From Imbricaverruca yamaguchii (Eukaryota > Arthropoda > Thecostraca > Neoverrucidae), in the NCBI GenBank assembly GCA_034440575.1, contig JAOTOL010001510.1, positions 1,116,001-1,180,000 of the forward strand: a stretch of DNA of 64,000 nucleotides, in the 5' to 3' direction. How positions within the stretch are numbered: position 1 is the stretch's first letter; every line of letters starts with the position of its first letter. The notes beneath the pieces were generated by a model. It was given only the letters and a program-made list of their open reading frames with translations. It ran no database searches and was not told the DNA's origin. Positions 11,560 to 22,229 of the stretch are shown one piece after another. The position numbers were made by a program, and so were the translations under genes.

Positions 11560-12440
11560 AACTGACATCCGCCTTGGTTATACAAAAAAAACATGAACAC
11601 ACCATCGCGGTATGTTTAGACATTGGCAAAGCGCATGATATGGTATGCAAACCTACATTAATTTCCAAACTTCTTCACTTCGGTGTAAAAGGAAATTTAG
11701 CTCCTTATTTGATAGGATTTGACTGGTTCCCGTCATTTTCATCTCAGGGGCAGGTCAGCGATTTCCGAGTTACATTTCCTGAAAAAGGGATTACCATAAG
11801 AGAGCTGTTTATCACCAACCTTATCAACGATATTTTCATCGATGTGCCATCTCAGATATCATACTCCTTTTTTGCACATGACAGCGCAATTTGGCGCACA
11901 GATAAAGATGAAACACATTGCTTAATTAAACTTCAAGCCGCACCTGACCGGATACACCAATGGTCCATCAAATACGGCTTCACATTTTTGCCACCAAAAT
12001 CTGCCATTATGATATTCAGCAAATCGCCTCCAAACCAACGACCAGAAACACGACTTCACCTCGGAAACACTGACATACCTTTCGTAAATTCATTTAACTT
12101 TCTTGGTATTATTTTTGATCGTATGCTTTCCATGCATCAACACATAAAACACGTCCAGGCCAAATGCTTCCACAGACTAAATTGATGGTGGATTGGAGTT
12201 TTGGGGCGAGTCGACATCTAGGGTCATTTTGCGCCCATAACTAAACACACACAGCCTCAATTTATTTCGCTGCATTACGTCTTCATCATTCGGATCCGAT
12301 CGTCACACACTTGTACAACTCTACAAATCATTAGTTCTTCCCATCATAGAATATGGTTCCATAGTTTACGCAGGTGGCAGTACCTCCGCTTTAAAAATTT
12401 TTGACACCACACAAAATAAATGTATATGAATAGCACTCGG
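11560..12440 (+). mobile_element. Decayed LINE reverse-transcriptase fragment
   Basis: Open frame 11574-12185 encodes the palm and thumb of a jockey/CR1-like reverse transcriptase. Motif A is LDIGKAHDMV (normally LDxxKAFD). Motif C is FFAHDSAIW where active enzymes have (Y/F)ADD, so one catalytic Asp is lost. Later come PPKSAIMIFS and FNFLGIIFDRMLSMHQHIK. After a break, 12310-12410 continues with LVQLYKSLVLPIIEYGSIVY. The 5' half, including the endonuclease, is absent. It is antisense to the formin gene and inactive. Confidence 0.85.
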
Positions 12441-12719
12441 TGCAATGACCACAAAGGTTGAGTACAAAGGTCGCTCGCCGAAGTCGCTCCCTCCCCACCC
12501 CTCCTCCCCTCGTTTGCCGCTCCTGTCTTGGACTTGTCGCCACACATGGATCAGCCACAGTGTCCCAGCGTCCGTAACAACCACAGGGCTCCAGTGGGAC
12601 GGGACGCCGGCGATGCCGCGTATATCTTAACACTCGCACGTCCAGTGGTCCGCGCCAACTTCGCATGTCCGGGGTGGCGGATGTCTGCCCCCTAAGATAT
12701 CTAGAACTATGCTAGCTAG

Positions 12720-13480
12720 CGACAAACGGAAAACGGCGTTGGATAGCTGGTGAGAGGCGCTATCGAAAGTGTTTCGGTCATTTTTCGCGCAGGTCAATAT
12801 TCAGGTCACTGAGCCATCATAGGTCAAATTCGACCAGGTCGGGTGCGACTCTTGGATATTGACACATATCTCAGGACCTGTAACAAATAGAAACAAACGG
12901 CGAACGCTATTCGACAGTCCTTGAAATGTGCTATCGACAATAGGTGGTGTGTTTTAAGGTCAGGTCAACCGAAACTATGACCTCAGGTCAACGTCATGAA
13001 GTAGCCTAGTGAGGGCATGCAATGTATCAATGGACACGTCTTTGCGATACAAGCACAATGACGGCAATTTCAGCCTTCTAGCTCAATGCAATGCGATATA
13101 ATGCGCAGAAATGTGTAGTGGTCTCAAGTGTCCTCAGATGACCTTGGTGAGGTCACTGAGCAAAAATGTCAGCGGTAACATTGAGCATAGCTTCCAACTA
13201 CACACCACAACCGGTGTGGGATCATTCCGAGGGCAAATGTGTAACCATGAAACATTTGTATATTCTACCATAGCCCTATAATGGGGAAGACACGGACGCG
13301 ACCTGACCTAAGGTCAATGCTACGAAGGCAAAAAACGATATACATATTATGGTCCCTGATAAGGTCATGACTTGTTACAAGTTTGAAATCAATCGCCCAA
13401 TTATTGTGGAAGTTATGCCACCTAGAACTCCGAGTGTAGTTGGGTTACTTCGCCTGGCCTGGTTACCTGACCTAAGATGA
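12720..13480. repeat. Diverged ~170-bp repeat rich in AGGTCA
   Basis: Similar blocks start near 12722 and 12892 (ACAAACGG..AACG, then GCTATCGA..A), about 170 bp apart and strongly diverged. AGGTCA or its complement TGACCT occurs about a dozen times. A related AGGTCAGGTCATCAAGGGTC stretch lies at 23710. Confidence 0.5.
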
Positions 13481-13989
13481 CCCAGGGTTTAGAAGTATGA
13501 GGATATGCGGAAAAGACTAATGAGCAGCCATGCGACGTTTGGCCTTGCTAACTCGATTAGTATGGCGGCAAATTAGGAAAAACCGCAGGGGGCAGATATC
13601 TGCTCCCGGACGTGCGCGGGTTAAGCTCGCCCCCTCCTCGCCTCTCAATCGCACCCAGCTCGCCACCTTCCACTTGCTTTCCGACGCGACGCTCACAATT
13701 TGGGCCCCGTGACTACGGAAGACATGAAACAGACATACAGCTGATGCCGAGACGAAGCGTGTGGGAGCATCACCAATCACCAGCTGACGTGTGGACTAAA
13801 CCGCAGCGAGTGTGTTCGCCACAGCCTTACGCCGCCACTGTTAATGAATCCAACTGAAAACACACGGGCGGGCTCATTCCGCAGAATGCCTCGTGCAAAC
13901 TTAAATTGTTGAATCGCCAACTAGAATCCGTCTAAGACGCTGCTATAGTCATACCTACTACCTTGTGTGCGGTTGATTTATGTGTTCGA

Positions 13990-14425
13990 CGGGCAGAATA
14001 GCCACCGCCTAAATCCACATGAGTAAGGCTGATGTGTATGGAATATTAGCGTGTTGGACAGGCAGTAGAGCCGCCACCTGAATAAGGCTTATGTGTGGTT
14101 AGTTAGTGTGTTGGACAGGCAGTAGAGCCACCACCTGAATGAGGCTTATGTGTTGTTAGTTAGTGTGTTGGACAGGCAGTAGAGCCACCGCCTGAATGAG
14201 GCTTATGTGTGGTTAGTTAGTGTGTTGGACAGGCAGTAGAGCCACCACCTGAATGAGGCTTATGTGTGGTTAGTTAGTGTGTTGGACGGGCAGTAGAGCC
14301 ACCGCCTGAATGAGGCTTATGTGTTGTTAGTTAGTGTGTTGGACAGGCAGTAGAGCCACCACCTGAATGAGGCTAATGTGTGGTTAGTTAGTGTGTTGGA
14401 CAGGCAGTAGAGCCACCGCCTAAAG
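13990..14425. repeat. 57-bp minisatellite
   Basis: About seven copies. The anchor GTGTTGGACA recurs at 14051, 14107, 14165, 14222, 14279, 14336 and 14393, a period of 56-58. The unit contains CAGTAGAGCCACC(A/G)CCTGAA. It lies in formin intron 4. Confidence 0.93.
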
Positions 14426-15338
14426 CCACCACCTGTGTTTACGTATGTGGCTTACGTGCGTGGCTGGTTAATGTGCTGGACCGGTGGTCAGAGGTCACTA
14501 CTGCTGTAGACTCTATGATTCAGTCTGCGTCATGCCTTCATGTTCTGGCCGTTTAGATGCGTGCAATTAGGATTGCACACATTAGTTATGTGTAATTATA
14601 TGTGTGCGATTTAGGAGCAGAGCTCGATCGTGTAGCAGTGTCGCATAGCGCTAATAGGTATAATTTGCATTGGCTTATTACGTAACCACTCGAACGATTG
14701 GTGAAAGCATCCCACTGCTAAAAAGGCATGCAGCGAATTCGATCATACAGCTCAATGGGGAATATACAACTTGTATGTCTTCAATTTCCAGTAGTGTTCA
14801 CACGCCGTTGCATCTCGCCGAGCTGTACCACAATATATGCCGACAACGGCAATGCGTATCGAATGCGACGCGTTCCCCAATGCATACCCAATTCGACACA
14901 TTTCACAATGCATGCCGAATCCAACACATTTCACAGCGCATACCGAGTGAGACACAGCCCATCCGTGCGTCATCAGCCACGCCGCTCCATGGCTCCTATG
15001 TCCCGGCATCCGCCAGTGCGAGTAAAGAAATGACTAGACAAACCACGCATGGCACATAAAGTTGGTCATAATTATTCGAGAGGCACCAAACTGCAGTCGA
15101 CGGGGAACTCGGCTCGGGAAACTACGCCCCCGACGGCTGTTTGCGACCTCGTGGAGGCCACAGCCGCGCCTCAGACGCGACACCGGAACTGTCCAGGAGG
15201 CTATCCCACCGACACGTGTCACTGCCGATCATGGCAGACCGCACCCGAATCCATCAGTGGACATCGGCTCTCAAACAACTGAGCGGCGGCCGACCGGGCC
15301 GGCCGCTACCATCGCCGCTGGTGACGTGACGTGCTCAC

Positions 15339-15483
15339 CTCTGACGTCACGCATCCGGCGCATCTTGGCGTCTGGGTCGTCGGTGCCCATGATGCCGCAG
15401 TTTACGAAGGCCAACAGTGACGTCATGTAGCCGATGTCGTCGGTCTCCTGCAGTTCGGACAGCACGAAGGAGGCCAGACTTCC
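15339..15483 (-). CDS. Formin (INF2-type) exon 4 of those seen: DID armadillo repeat
   Basis: 145-bp exon with acceptor ATATTGCAG above 15483 and donor AGAG|GTGAGC at 15339. It encodes SLASFVLSELQETDDIGYM then TSLLAFVNCGIMGTDDPDA. In human INF2 the same place reads [21 protein letters not shown] and then LLSVINAVILGPEDL, so it is a clear DID armadillo helix pair. It starts in phase 0 and ends in phase 1, matching both neighbours. About six residues present in human INF2 just before it have no counterpart. Confidence 0.88.
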
Positions 15484-16779
15484 CTGCAATATTGACGTCA
15501 TCAGACAGCTGATGCCTGGACATGGGTACATGTTGCATCGCTGCGGCATTGCTAGTTGTGGCACGTGCGACCTCCACTGCTTGGTTTGACCCCTTGGATC
15601 GGTTTGGAAGCTACGGCTCAGAGTTTAAACTGAAAAGTTGCAGAAGGGAGATCAAAAGGCAGCGGCAGTCAGCATTGCTGAGCAACATGTACAACAAGGC
15701 GGTGTTAATCGTTAATCGTGAATCGTTAGCTGTTGACAACTGAAGCCAAGGGTAGCTATGTACATATAGTAATTCACTTCCGTCATATGCGGCGTGGGTT
15801 TCCTCAATTTTTAATGAAATTGTATATGTTTTACTCAACTGTATGTCATTCAAGCTTGAGCGGAATTAATCTGAGAACGAGAGTCCGAGCTGTCATCCAC
15901 CGAAAATTGACAGCAGCCAACTGGTATCTGACTCGTTTCCCTCTTCGTGACGTGAAACGAAGTCAGCCCTCTAAACAGCAGGGTATGCAACAAAGCGACT
16001 GTCCACCGTCAGCCCTTTTTAAACAGCAGGGTGTGCAGCACAGCGACTGTCCACCGTCAGCCTCCTCTAAACAGCAGGGTATGCAACACAGTGACCGTCC
16101 ACCGTCAGCCCCCTCTAAACAGCAGGGTATCCAACACAGCGACTGTCCACCGTCAGCACCCAAAACGATAAGGTGCGCGACAGAGCATGTGTCCAGTCAG
16201 CCCTCTAGACAGCAGGGTGTGCGACAAAGTCTGCCCATCGAGTGTTGTCGGGGCGAGCGGCCTCCTACCTTACCTTTCCAGCTGCGCCGTCCCTGCGGAC
16301 GCAGATACAGCAGCAGGTGGTCACACCCTGTCTGTCACCAGCGCTTCGGAAAACATGCAAACACTTCGCCAACACAAACTATGAAGAGGTATGTTCTTGC
16401 CGACATCTCAAAATTTGGTAATTTGAGATCTTCCCTTATTTTGAAGGAACCTAATAGTGCACAACGATATAAAATATATAACAGAATCCCTATATCTTCC
16501 AGTGGAAATGCAAAGCATACAAGCAAGCATTGTGCAAGTTCGCATAGAAACCAAAGCAACGGACAGCATACCTGATGTGACACAGGTGCAGGCGATGATA
16601 AAGACTGACACCGAGAACTGACACCGAGACATAAGTCGTCATTTGAGTTTCGCCACACGCAGTGTTCAGACAATGGTGAACACGTGGGCAGTGTACGGAA
16701 AGTCGTCACCGCTGCGCGATGGCTCAGTCCCGGGTCGGCAGTGACAGCTCGTTCGCCGACGACACAGTCGGCCACTGAC
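15484..16779. other. Formin intron 3
   Basis: Contains the 48-bp minisatellite at 15960-16215. A 280-codon plus-strand frame at 15733-16575 runs through the array and is treated as fortuitous. Confidence 0.7.
15960..16215. repeat. 48-bp minisatellite
   Basis: Four to five copies. AAACAGCAGGGT recurs at 15973, 16021, 16069 and 16117, a period of 48. Because 48 is a multiple of three, the plus frame reads as a 16-residue repeat (KQQGMQHSDCPPSAPS). Confidence 0.9.
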
Positions 16780-16892
16780 CTCGGTCGGCTCCAGCGACTG
16801 CATGACCAGCTGGTGGCCGGTCTCGGTCATACACACGGCCGACAGCAGCTCCAGGATCTGAGCCTTCACCAGCGAGCTGCCTGACGTCATCC
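16780..16892 (-). CDS. Formin (INF2-type) exon 3 of those seen: DID armadillo repeat
   Basis: 113-bp exon with acceptor CCTCGACAG above 16892 and donor GAG|GTCAGT at 16780. Joined to the previous exon it reads ARLAKGMTSGSSLVKAQILE then LLSAVCMTETGHQLVMQSLE. This aligns without gaps to INF2 [20 protein letters not shown] then [20 protein letters not shown]. It starts in phase 1 and ends in phase 0. Confidence 0.88.
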
Positions 16893-16924
16893 CTGTCGAG
16901 GCCGAGCCCACCGGTCATCGGTCA

Positions 16925-17130
16925 CCCAACCCACAGGGTCACCAAACACGCAGGGTCACCAAACACGCAAGGTCACCAAACACGCAAGGTCACCAAACAC
17001 GCAAGGTCACCCAACATGCAAGGTCACCACACACGCAAGGTCACCCAACACACAAGGCCGCAAATCATGTAAGGTCACCCACCCAACACGCAAGGTCACC
17101 AAACACGCAAGGTCACTAAACTCACAAGAT
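16925..17130. repeat. 17-bp minisatellite
   Basis: About twelve copies of AAACACGCAAGGTCACC with small variations, in formin intron 2 immediately upstream (in gene sense) of the exon at 16892. Confidence 0.92.
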
Positions 17131-17294
17131 AGACGAAAGTCGGCGGACACCGGAGCACCATAACGACAATCAGCACCCAATCAATTCCCCATGATATTAG
17201 TGCTGGATACATGGTTTGGAATGTTGGATTTCGGAACCATAATTTTCTGGTTATTGACTTCACAGATTATAAAATTGGTTCTCTTTTTGTAGAG

Positions 17295-17410
17295 GAACAG
17301 GGACAGGAACAGGGACAAAGTCAGGGACAGGGACATGGGCAGGGGTAGGGGCAGGGGTAGGGGCAGGGGTAGGGGCAGGGGCAGGTTCAGGGACAGGGAT
17401 GGAGAGGGAC
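17295..17410. repeat. GGGACAGG/GGGGTAGG purine-rich tandem
   Basis: Irregular GGGACA, GGGGCA and GGGGTA hexamers, about 110 bases, strongly G-rich on the plus strand. Confidence 0.85.
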
Positions 17411-19050
17411 AGAGAGAAATAGAGATGCAGACATGGGAGAGAAGAGACAGGAAATGAGAATAAAAATGCGAGGAAAATTTATTAATGAGGAGATGTGTGC
17501 AGGATTCAGGAAGACCTATTCTTGGACGTTTTCGTTATCCAGAATGTTACCATTCGTGGAACATGATAATGTCGATGATATGGTGTATGATAATGTCCGA
17601 TAAGGCACAACATAGCTAGAACGATGCCTCCTAGTCGCATTTCAGTGGCAGTTTCAGAATGAGGACATTGGCAGCCCGGGACGGCGCCAGTCAATAGCGG
17701 AATTGTTGGAATCGGGGCCCTGGTCACGCTTGAGCATGTTTTATGCACGCAGTGGGTACGCAACATCACCGGCAAAAATATTCGAGCTGAGCATGTCTAG
17801 AACAAGGCGGAAAGGTGGATAGCGGTGTTATCCAGAACCTCCTCCTGGACCTAAAAGTTTTGGAGGAAATTAGACTGTTTCGGGTCGATTCTTCCCACGC
17901 AACGTACATCGGTGAAGTGCTAAGTGCAGATAATGTTGTGGTGGAGTAAAGAAGATTGGAAACTGGATTGATGGACTGGGATGGATGATAGTAGGCCCTA
18001 GATCATGATTATAAAAGCTAACTTCTGCTAGTGTAGATTCCGCACTTTCCTTCGGATATATGATGCTGAGAGACTGGCCATAGTTACATAATGGGGTAGA
18101 TAGTTCTTCAGAAATCACAATAAAATGAATCGACCTGAAGCTCAAATAACGAACTAGATTTTAGGACATGGTGTTGCTTGTTGTATTTCAGTCTCTTTTC
18201 CTTGTTTTATAGCATTTTCCCTTTATAACATCAACCCAGATGATCCATGTAACTATTATTAAGCACTTTAAGACTTCATGACTTTAGGTGCATGCCATGA
18301 TTGATTCGGCTGCCGTTGCAGCCCAGGTATCACCCAAGGTGGAAGACCACCGTTGAGCCAATCCCGACCGACCTGACCTTCACGTGCTTCGGATGGTATA
18401 GTGGTAAGCTGCTAATTTCCCTTTGGCGGTGCGATGGAGTTCGAGTCGGTTGTAAAAAATCAGATCAATAAGAATTCGCGATTTGCTGGCAAGGTTAGGC
18501 TACCGATGAAGCTCATATGAAAGCTGTGGGGACTAACGCCAGCGGTGTAAAACATCCTGGACTTTCGGGGGTGGCGGGGGTGTTCGGGCTGACGAGTGTA
18601 CTCTAACCCGTCACCCCAATGTACATAATGACAATGGCGATTATTTCATGGCGGATCGATTCATAATTTCAATTTCAATCAAGCATAATTAACTCCGGAC
18701 TTTCTATAGCTTTCACACATTGCCCTAGAGTGCAGGCCGTGTGATGTCCAATTGCTATCTCACATCATCGTATCACATATTTATCTTACCAGCACCATAT
18801 CGCATAGCCACCCCGTCATACTCTGCTTCATGCTGCCTTGATATTCTCATTTCAGCACGTTCCTGTTCCTGTAGCGTGCCAGAGTGAGTGCGACCCCCCT
18901 CGATAAACATTGACACTCATACACACTCGTAGATTGCATAAAGGAGATAACGTGCAAAATCCCCCTGTCCCAATTTACGTGTCGGCTCAGGCACTGATTT
19001 CTGCCCCTCCCCCTTTCATAGGACTTCGCCCCTCAACCTTCCCATGGCAT
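17411..19050. other. Formin intron 2, non-coding
   Basis: No gene is seen apart from a tRNA-like segment near 18387. Sequence is moderately AT-rich. Confidence 0.6.
18387..18460 (+). mobile_element. tRNA-like segment, probable SINE head
   Basis: GGTATAGTGGTAAGC resembles an A-box (as in tRNA-Glu/Asp/Gly) and GAGTTCGAGTC about 40 bases later resembles a B-box. The acceptor and anticodon stems do not pair convincingly, so this is more likely a tRNA-derived SINE or pseudogene than a working tRNA. Confidence 0.4.
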
Positions 19051-19060
19051 GACCTCATTC

Positions 19061-19064
<4 letters not shown>

Positions 19065-19095
<31 letters not shown>
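19065..19095. repeat. (CT)n microsatellite
   Basis: About 30 bases of TCTCTC in formin intron 2. Confidence 0.95.
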
Positions 19096-19096
<1 letters not shown>

Positions 19097-19267
19097 CTCA
19101 ACCACCGCCCGTTTACCCTCACCCATCGCCCAACCGCCGGACCACAGCCTGAGTCTCAACACCGGCCCTGTCGACCCTTTACCCTGACCAGTCCCGACCC
19201 GCTCGTCGGTAGTGGGCCACCGACATTCGGCCAGCGCTGACCAGTGCCCCGGTAACGGACCACCGAC

Positions 19268-19473
19268 CTTTGGCTAGTCTGGCGGTGGCGCTGCCATTGC
19301 TGACGAAGTGGCGCAGTCCCGCGTGCGAGTTGAGCACGGCCCTGATGGCGCCCACACACTCGAGCGGCACGATCACGTCGGCCAACACCGAAAACTTGCG
19401 GTCACACAGCAGATCAAGAGAGGTCAGCAGCAGGTCGAGGCCGTCCAGCTCCAGAAAGTCTTCGATCCACGCG
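19268..19473 (-). CDS. Formin (INF2-type) exon 2 of those seen: core of DID/FH3
   Basis: 206-bp exon with acceptor CTGCCGCAG above 19473 and donor AAAG|GTCGGT at 19268. With the previous exon it reads SAWIEDFLELDGLDLLLTSL, then LDLLCDRKFSVLADVIVPLE, then CVGAIRAVLNSHAGLRHFVS. Human INF2 at this place has WMVQFLEQSGLDLLLEAL...[20 protein letters not shown]. This is the most diagnostic part of the DID, the armadillo fold that binds the C-terminal DAD in diaphanous-related formins. It starts in phase 2 and ends in phase 1. Confidence 0.92.
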
Positions 19474-20049
19474 CTGCGGCAGATGGCGCGGGGAGGCCAT
19501 GAGGGAGGCGATGGCACAGGGGGTGACAGCAATAGGGTGGGGACTCCTGTGCTGCGTCGCGGCATGGGTGGAACGTTACGAGTCATATGGCGCAACTGTC
19601 ATATGGCACAACAAGCCAAATCCACGAGGGGTCGTCCTGCCACAAAGTGGCAATGGGCATGGAAACCGTCTGTTAAAACATGACCTCATGAAACATGAAA
19701 CATAAAAGTAGAGCATAAAGAAATTCGTTGCGGTGGGAAGAGCAAGCAAGCATATTTGTATGCTAATCTCTATGCGAACTCGGAGAACAGTATGACAGAA
19801 TATGATGGTGCATTTTCTGTACGGTATGATGGTCTGTTTCTTCATCGCAGACATATCTGGAATGATTGCAAAGCTTTCTCTTCGAGATGGTCCGGCAAGA
19901 AAACATTTGGGCATCTGTTGAATACTTCGAGAGATTGATGCTTGGTTCAAGTACGCACTTTTTGACCACGATTTAAAACCACGTTTTGTGGCTTTGATCA
20001 CCCGGGAGTAAATAGTGGTAAATTTGCTTCCTGAACTATGGCATGCGAC

Positions 20050-20152
20050 AGAGAGAGAAAGTGAGAATGAGAGTGAGAGTGAGACTGAGACTGAGACTGA
20101 GAGTGGGAGTGAGAGTGAGAGTGAGACTGAGAATGAGAGTGAGAGAGTGAGT
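20050..20152. repeat. Imperfect GAGAGT/GAGACT tract
   Basis: About 100 bases of purine-rich hexamers (GAGAGT, GAGACT, GAGAAT). The polypurine run is interrupted by T or C every sixth base. Confidence 0.9.
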
Positions 20153-20352
20153 CATCGCAAAATAAATCGTAAAACCATCGTGCATAATCTGGTGAGAGCG
20201 GTATCACTGGTTACTCACAACGTGATCCATCTCGTACATGCATAGTATAAACAGAACAGCATGTGATGCTGTCAACCGGTAAAACAGAGCACATTCGAAC
20301 CACTGACACTTCCAAGTGCTTTGCCATTGATATGCTGGTGTCTATGCATGTA

Positions 20353-20356
<4 letters not shown>

Positions 20357-20410
<54 letters not shown>
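20357..20410. repeat. (AT)n microsatellite
   Basis: About 54 bases of uninterrupted TATATA. Confidence 0.97.
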
Positions 20411-20412
<2 letters not shown>

Positions 20413-21383
20413 GGTCTCGAGCTAAATAAAACACTGTCCATCTTCCGTGAAGAATGTCGATGACCTAGGTCCGCGAAAGGGCTATGGTGCTAAGAATGAG
20501 GTAGCATATGAAAACTCTCCATTTAAGCCGCACGCCTTTATCGTGGTATTTTTTCCGTCAACGGGGAGAGAGACGGCGACGCGTTCCATCCCCGAGACGC
20601 ATTGCGTGATGGAAATGTGGGATGAACTCTGCCAAGATGCAACACTATTTGCGGAAAATCAGACAGCAAAGGATTTTCATCACTTAGCATCAATTACGAG
20701 TAATAGCTCCAAATGGATAACTTCCGAATAAAGCTTTCAGGTAGGGAGGGGAGGGGGTTGAGAGTCCAGGTGCCCATCCATTCAGAGCCCAAAGGGAAAA
20801 TATATATAATAACGGTTTTGAATCAATCATAACACAGCTGACCCTTCCCAACAGGTCACTTACTACCCCTTTACTCTCCGCACTTCCGGCTCGCTCTCGA
20901 ACCAAGTGCTTCTAATAACAAAGAACCATAATTATGTTGTGCAGCATATGAAAGCTACTAGCAGATACCGTCGTACTTCATCCCAGCCTGCAAGCCGTGG
21001 ATTATGAAAATGAGCACAGTACCATATTAATGTGACCTGACTTTGGAGGACACTTGTTGAACGTGTGCCGTTGGGCTGGTCCGGTCGCTTCACTGTATTA
21101 CACATTGATTGGGTGTTTTGTATCTGCTGAGTTTGGTACCTGTGTAGGTGATGTCTTGGCAATCCGGCGGCGAGAGCCAAAGTTCGCCACTCGAGATGTG
21201 TGCCAGCGGCGACGTGAGGTGAGATGAGGCAGTCACGTTGCAAAGCGTGGGATGTGTTCTTCCCTGGGCTTGCTTACTTCTGTGTTAATTCTGCGGTGGT
21301 TTAGTGCAAAGACAAAAACTTTCACCGGCAGAGAAGTATGCGGGCTCCGCTAGTCAACAATCACACACCGAGGATCCTCTCAC

Positions 21384-22229
21384 CTGTCTGCCAGCTGCAG
21401 CACCTTCCGGACCTTGCCGTAGTTTAGCATGGTGGGCACTTTGATCATCTGCACGGTCAGGTCGGGGTCCCACTTGTCCCAGGACAGCTCGGAGGACAGC
21501 TTGCGCGCGTCGCCGGCGGACGGGTCGGAGGTGTCCCGGCTGCTCTTCAGCCGCGCCGCCGCCAGCGCCCAGCGCTGCAGGCTGGACTTGCGCTGGCTCA
21601 GAGGCGACGACAGCGGGTGGTGCGGTTCGCCGTGGCAGCCGATCTCGTCGGCCGCCTCGGCTCTCGGGACCGTGTCCGAGCCGCCGCCGGGCTCGGCCGA
21701 CGCGTCGTCGAGCCCGGCTCCGTCTCGGCCCGACTCGACACCGTGCAGGGCGAGCCGCGCGACGGCCGGTCCGTCGGTGCCGGAGACGGACGCCGCCGAG
21801 TCTCGGCCGCGCTCGTCGGCGGGCCGCGGCGACAGGTGGCCTCCGTCGGGCGCCACCGGCCCGGACCGGGAGCCGCGATTGGCACCGTGCCGCTGCCTAC
21901 TGTGCCTGTCACCCATGTCAGTCACCGCACCGCCGGCTGCGCTCCCTTCGACAGTGCTTGTGGCCTTTTCGTCAGCGCTTGCGACAACTTCGTCGGCATT
22001 TGTGACTATTTCGTCAGTGTGAGTGCGAAGACGGTCGATTTCGGTGGTGCGGTCGTCAGCTTCGTCAACCTTCTGGTGACCACGGGCACTACAAGCTTCG
22101 CTCACTGGACTGCCGGCGATGACCCGCGTGGCCCCGCTAAGCGAATCGGTCTCGGTCTCTTGCACCGTCTTCACGATCACTGAAGCAGCTTCATCGGTAG
22201 CCTTCGGCTTCGGCGGCCTGCACTTATTC
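21384..22229 (-). CDS. Formin (INF2-type), first exon seen: N-terminal extension and start of DID
   Basis: 846-bp exon. A very good acceptor (TTTTTTCCCGCAG after an A/T-rich branch region) lies just above 22229, so at least one more 5' exon exists that was not found. The donor is GACAG|GTGAGA at 21384. It begins with one base completing a codon and ends in phase 2. About 205 residues rich in Asp, Glu, Ser, Thr and Gly (for example TDEIVTNADEVVASADEK) look disordered. The last ~75 match the start of INF2: SLQRWALAAARLKSSRD, then DPDLTVQMIKVPTMLNYGKV, like human INF2 AQRKWAALKEKL...[20 protein letters not shown]. INF2 formins nucleate, elongate and sever actin and act at ER-mitochondria contacts. 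The long extension is unlike human INF2, whose DID starts almost at residue 1. FHDC1-like or another divergent formin is the main alternative. Confidence 0.88.

Larger units (their letters stand above)
9997..15338. other. Formin intron 4
   Basis: About 5.3 kb of intron. It contains an antisense RT fragment (11574-12440), an AGGTCA-rich diverged repeat (12720-13480) and a 57-bp minisatellite (13990-14420). Frames at 10250-11300 are GC-rich but unrecognised. Confidence 0.75.
19474..21383. other. Formin intron 1 (of those seen)
   Basis: Holds an imperfect GAGAGT/GAGACT tract (20050-20150) and an (AT)n tract (20357-20410). No other gene is seen. Confidence 0.7.

Noticed and set aside
15733..16575. 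280-codon plus-strand frame with a 16-residue repeat
   Set aside because: Lies in a formin intron and its openness depends on the 48-bp array; the flanks look non-coding.
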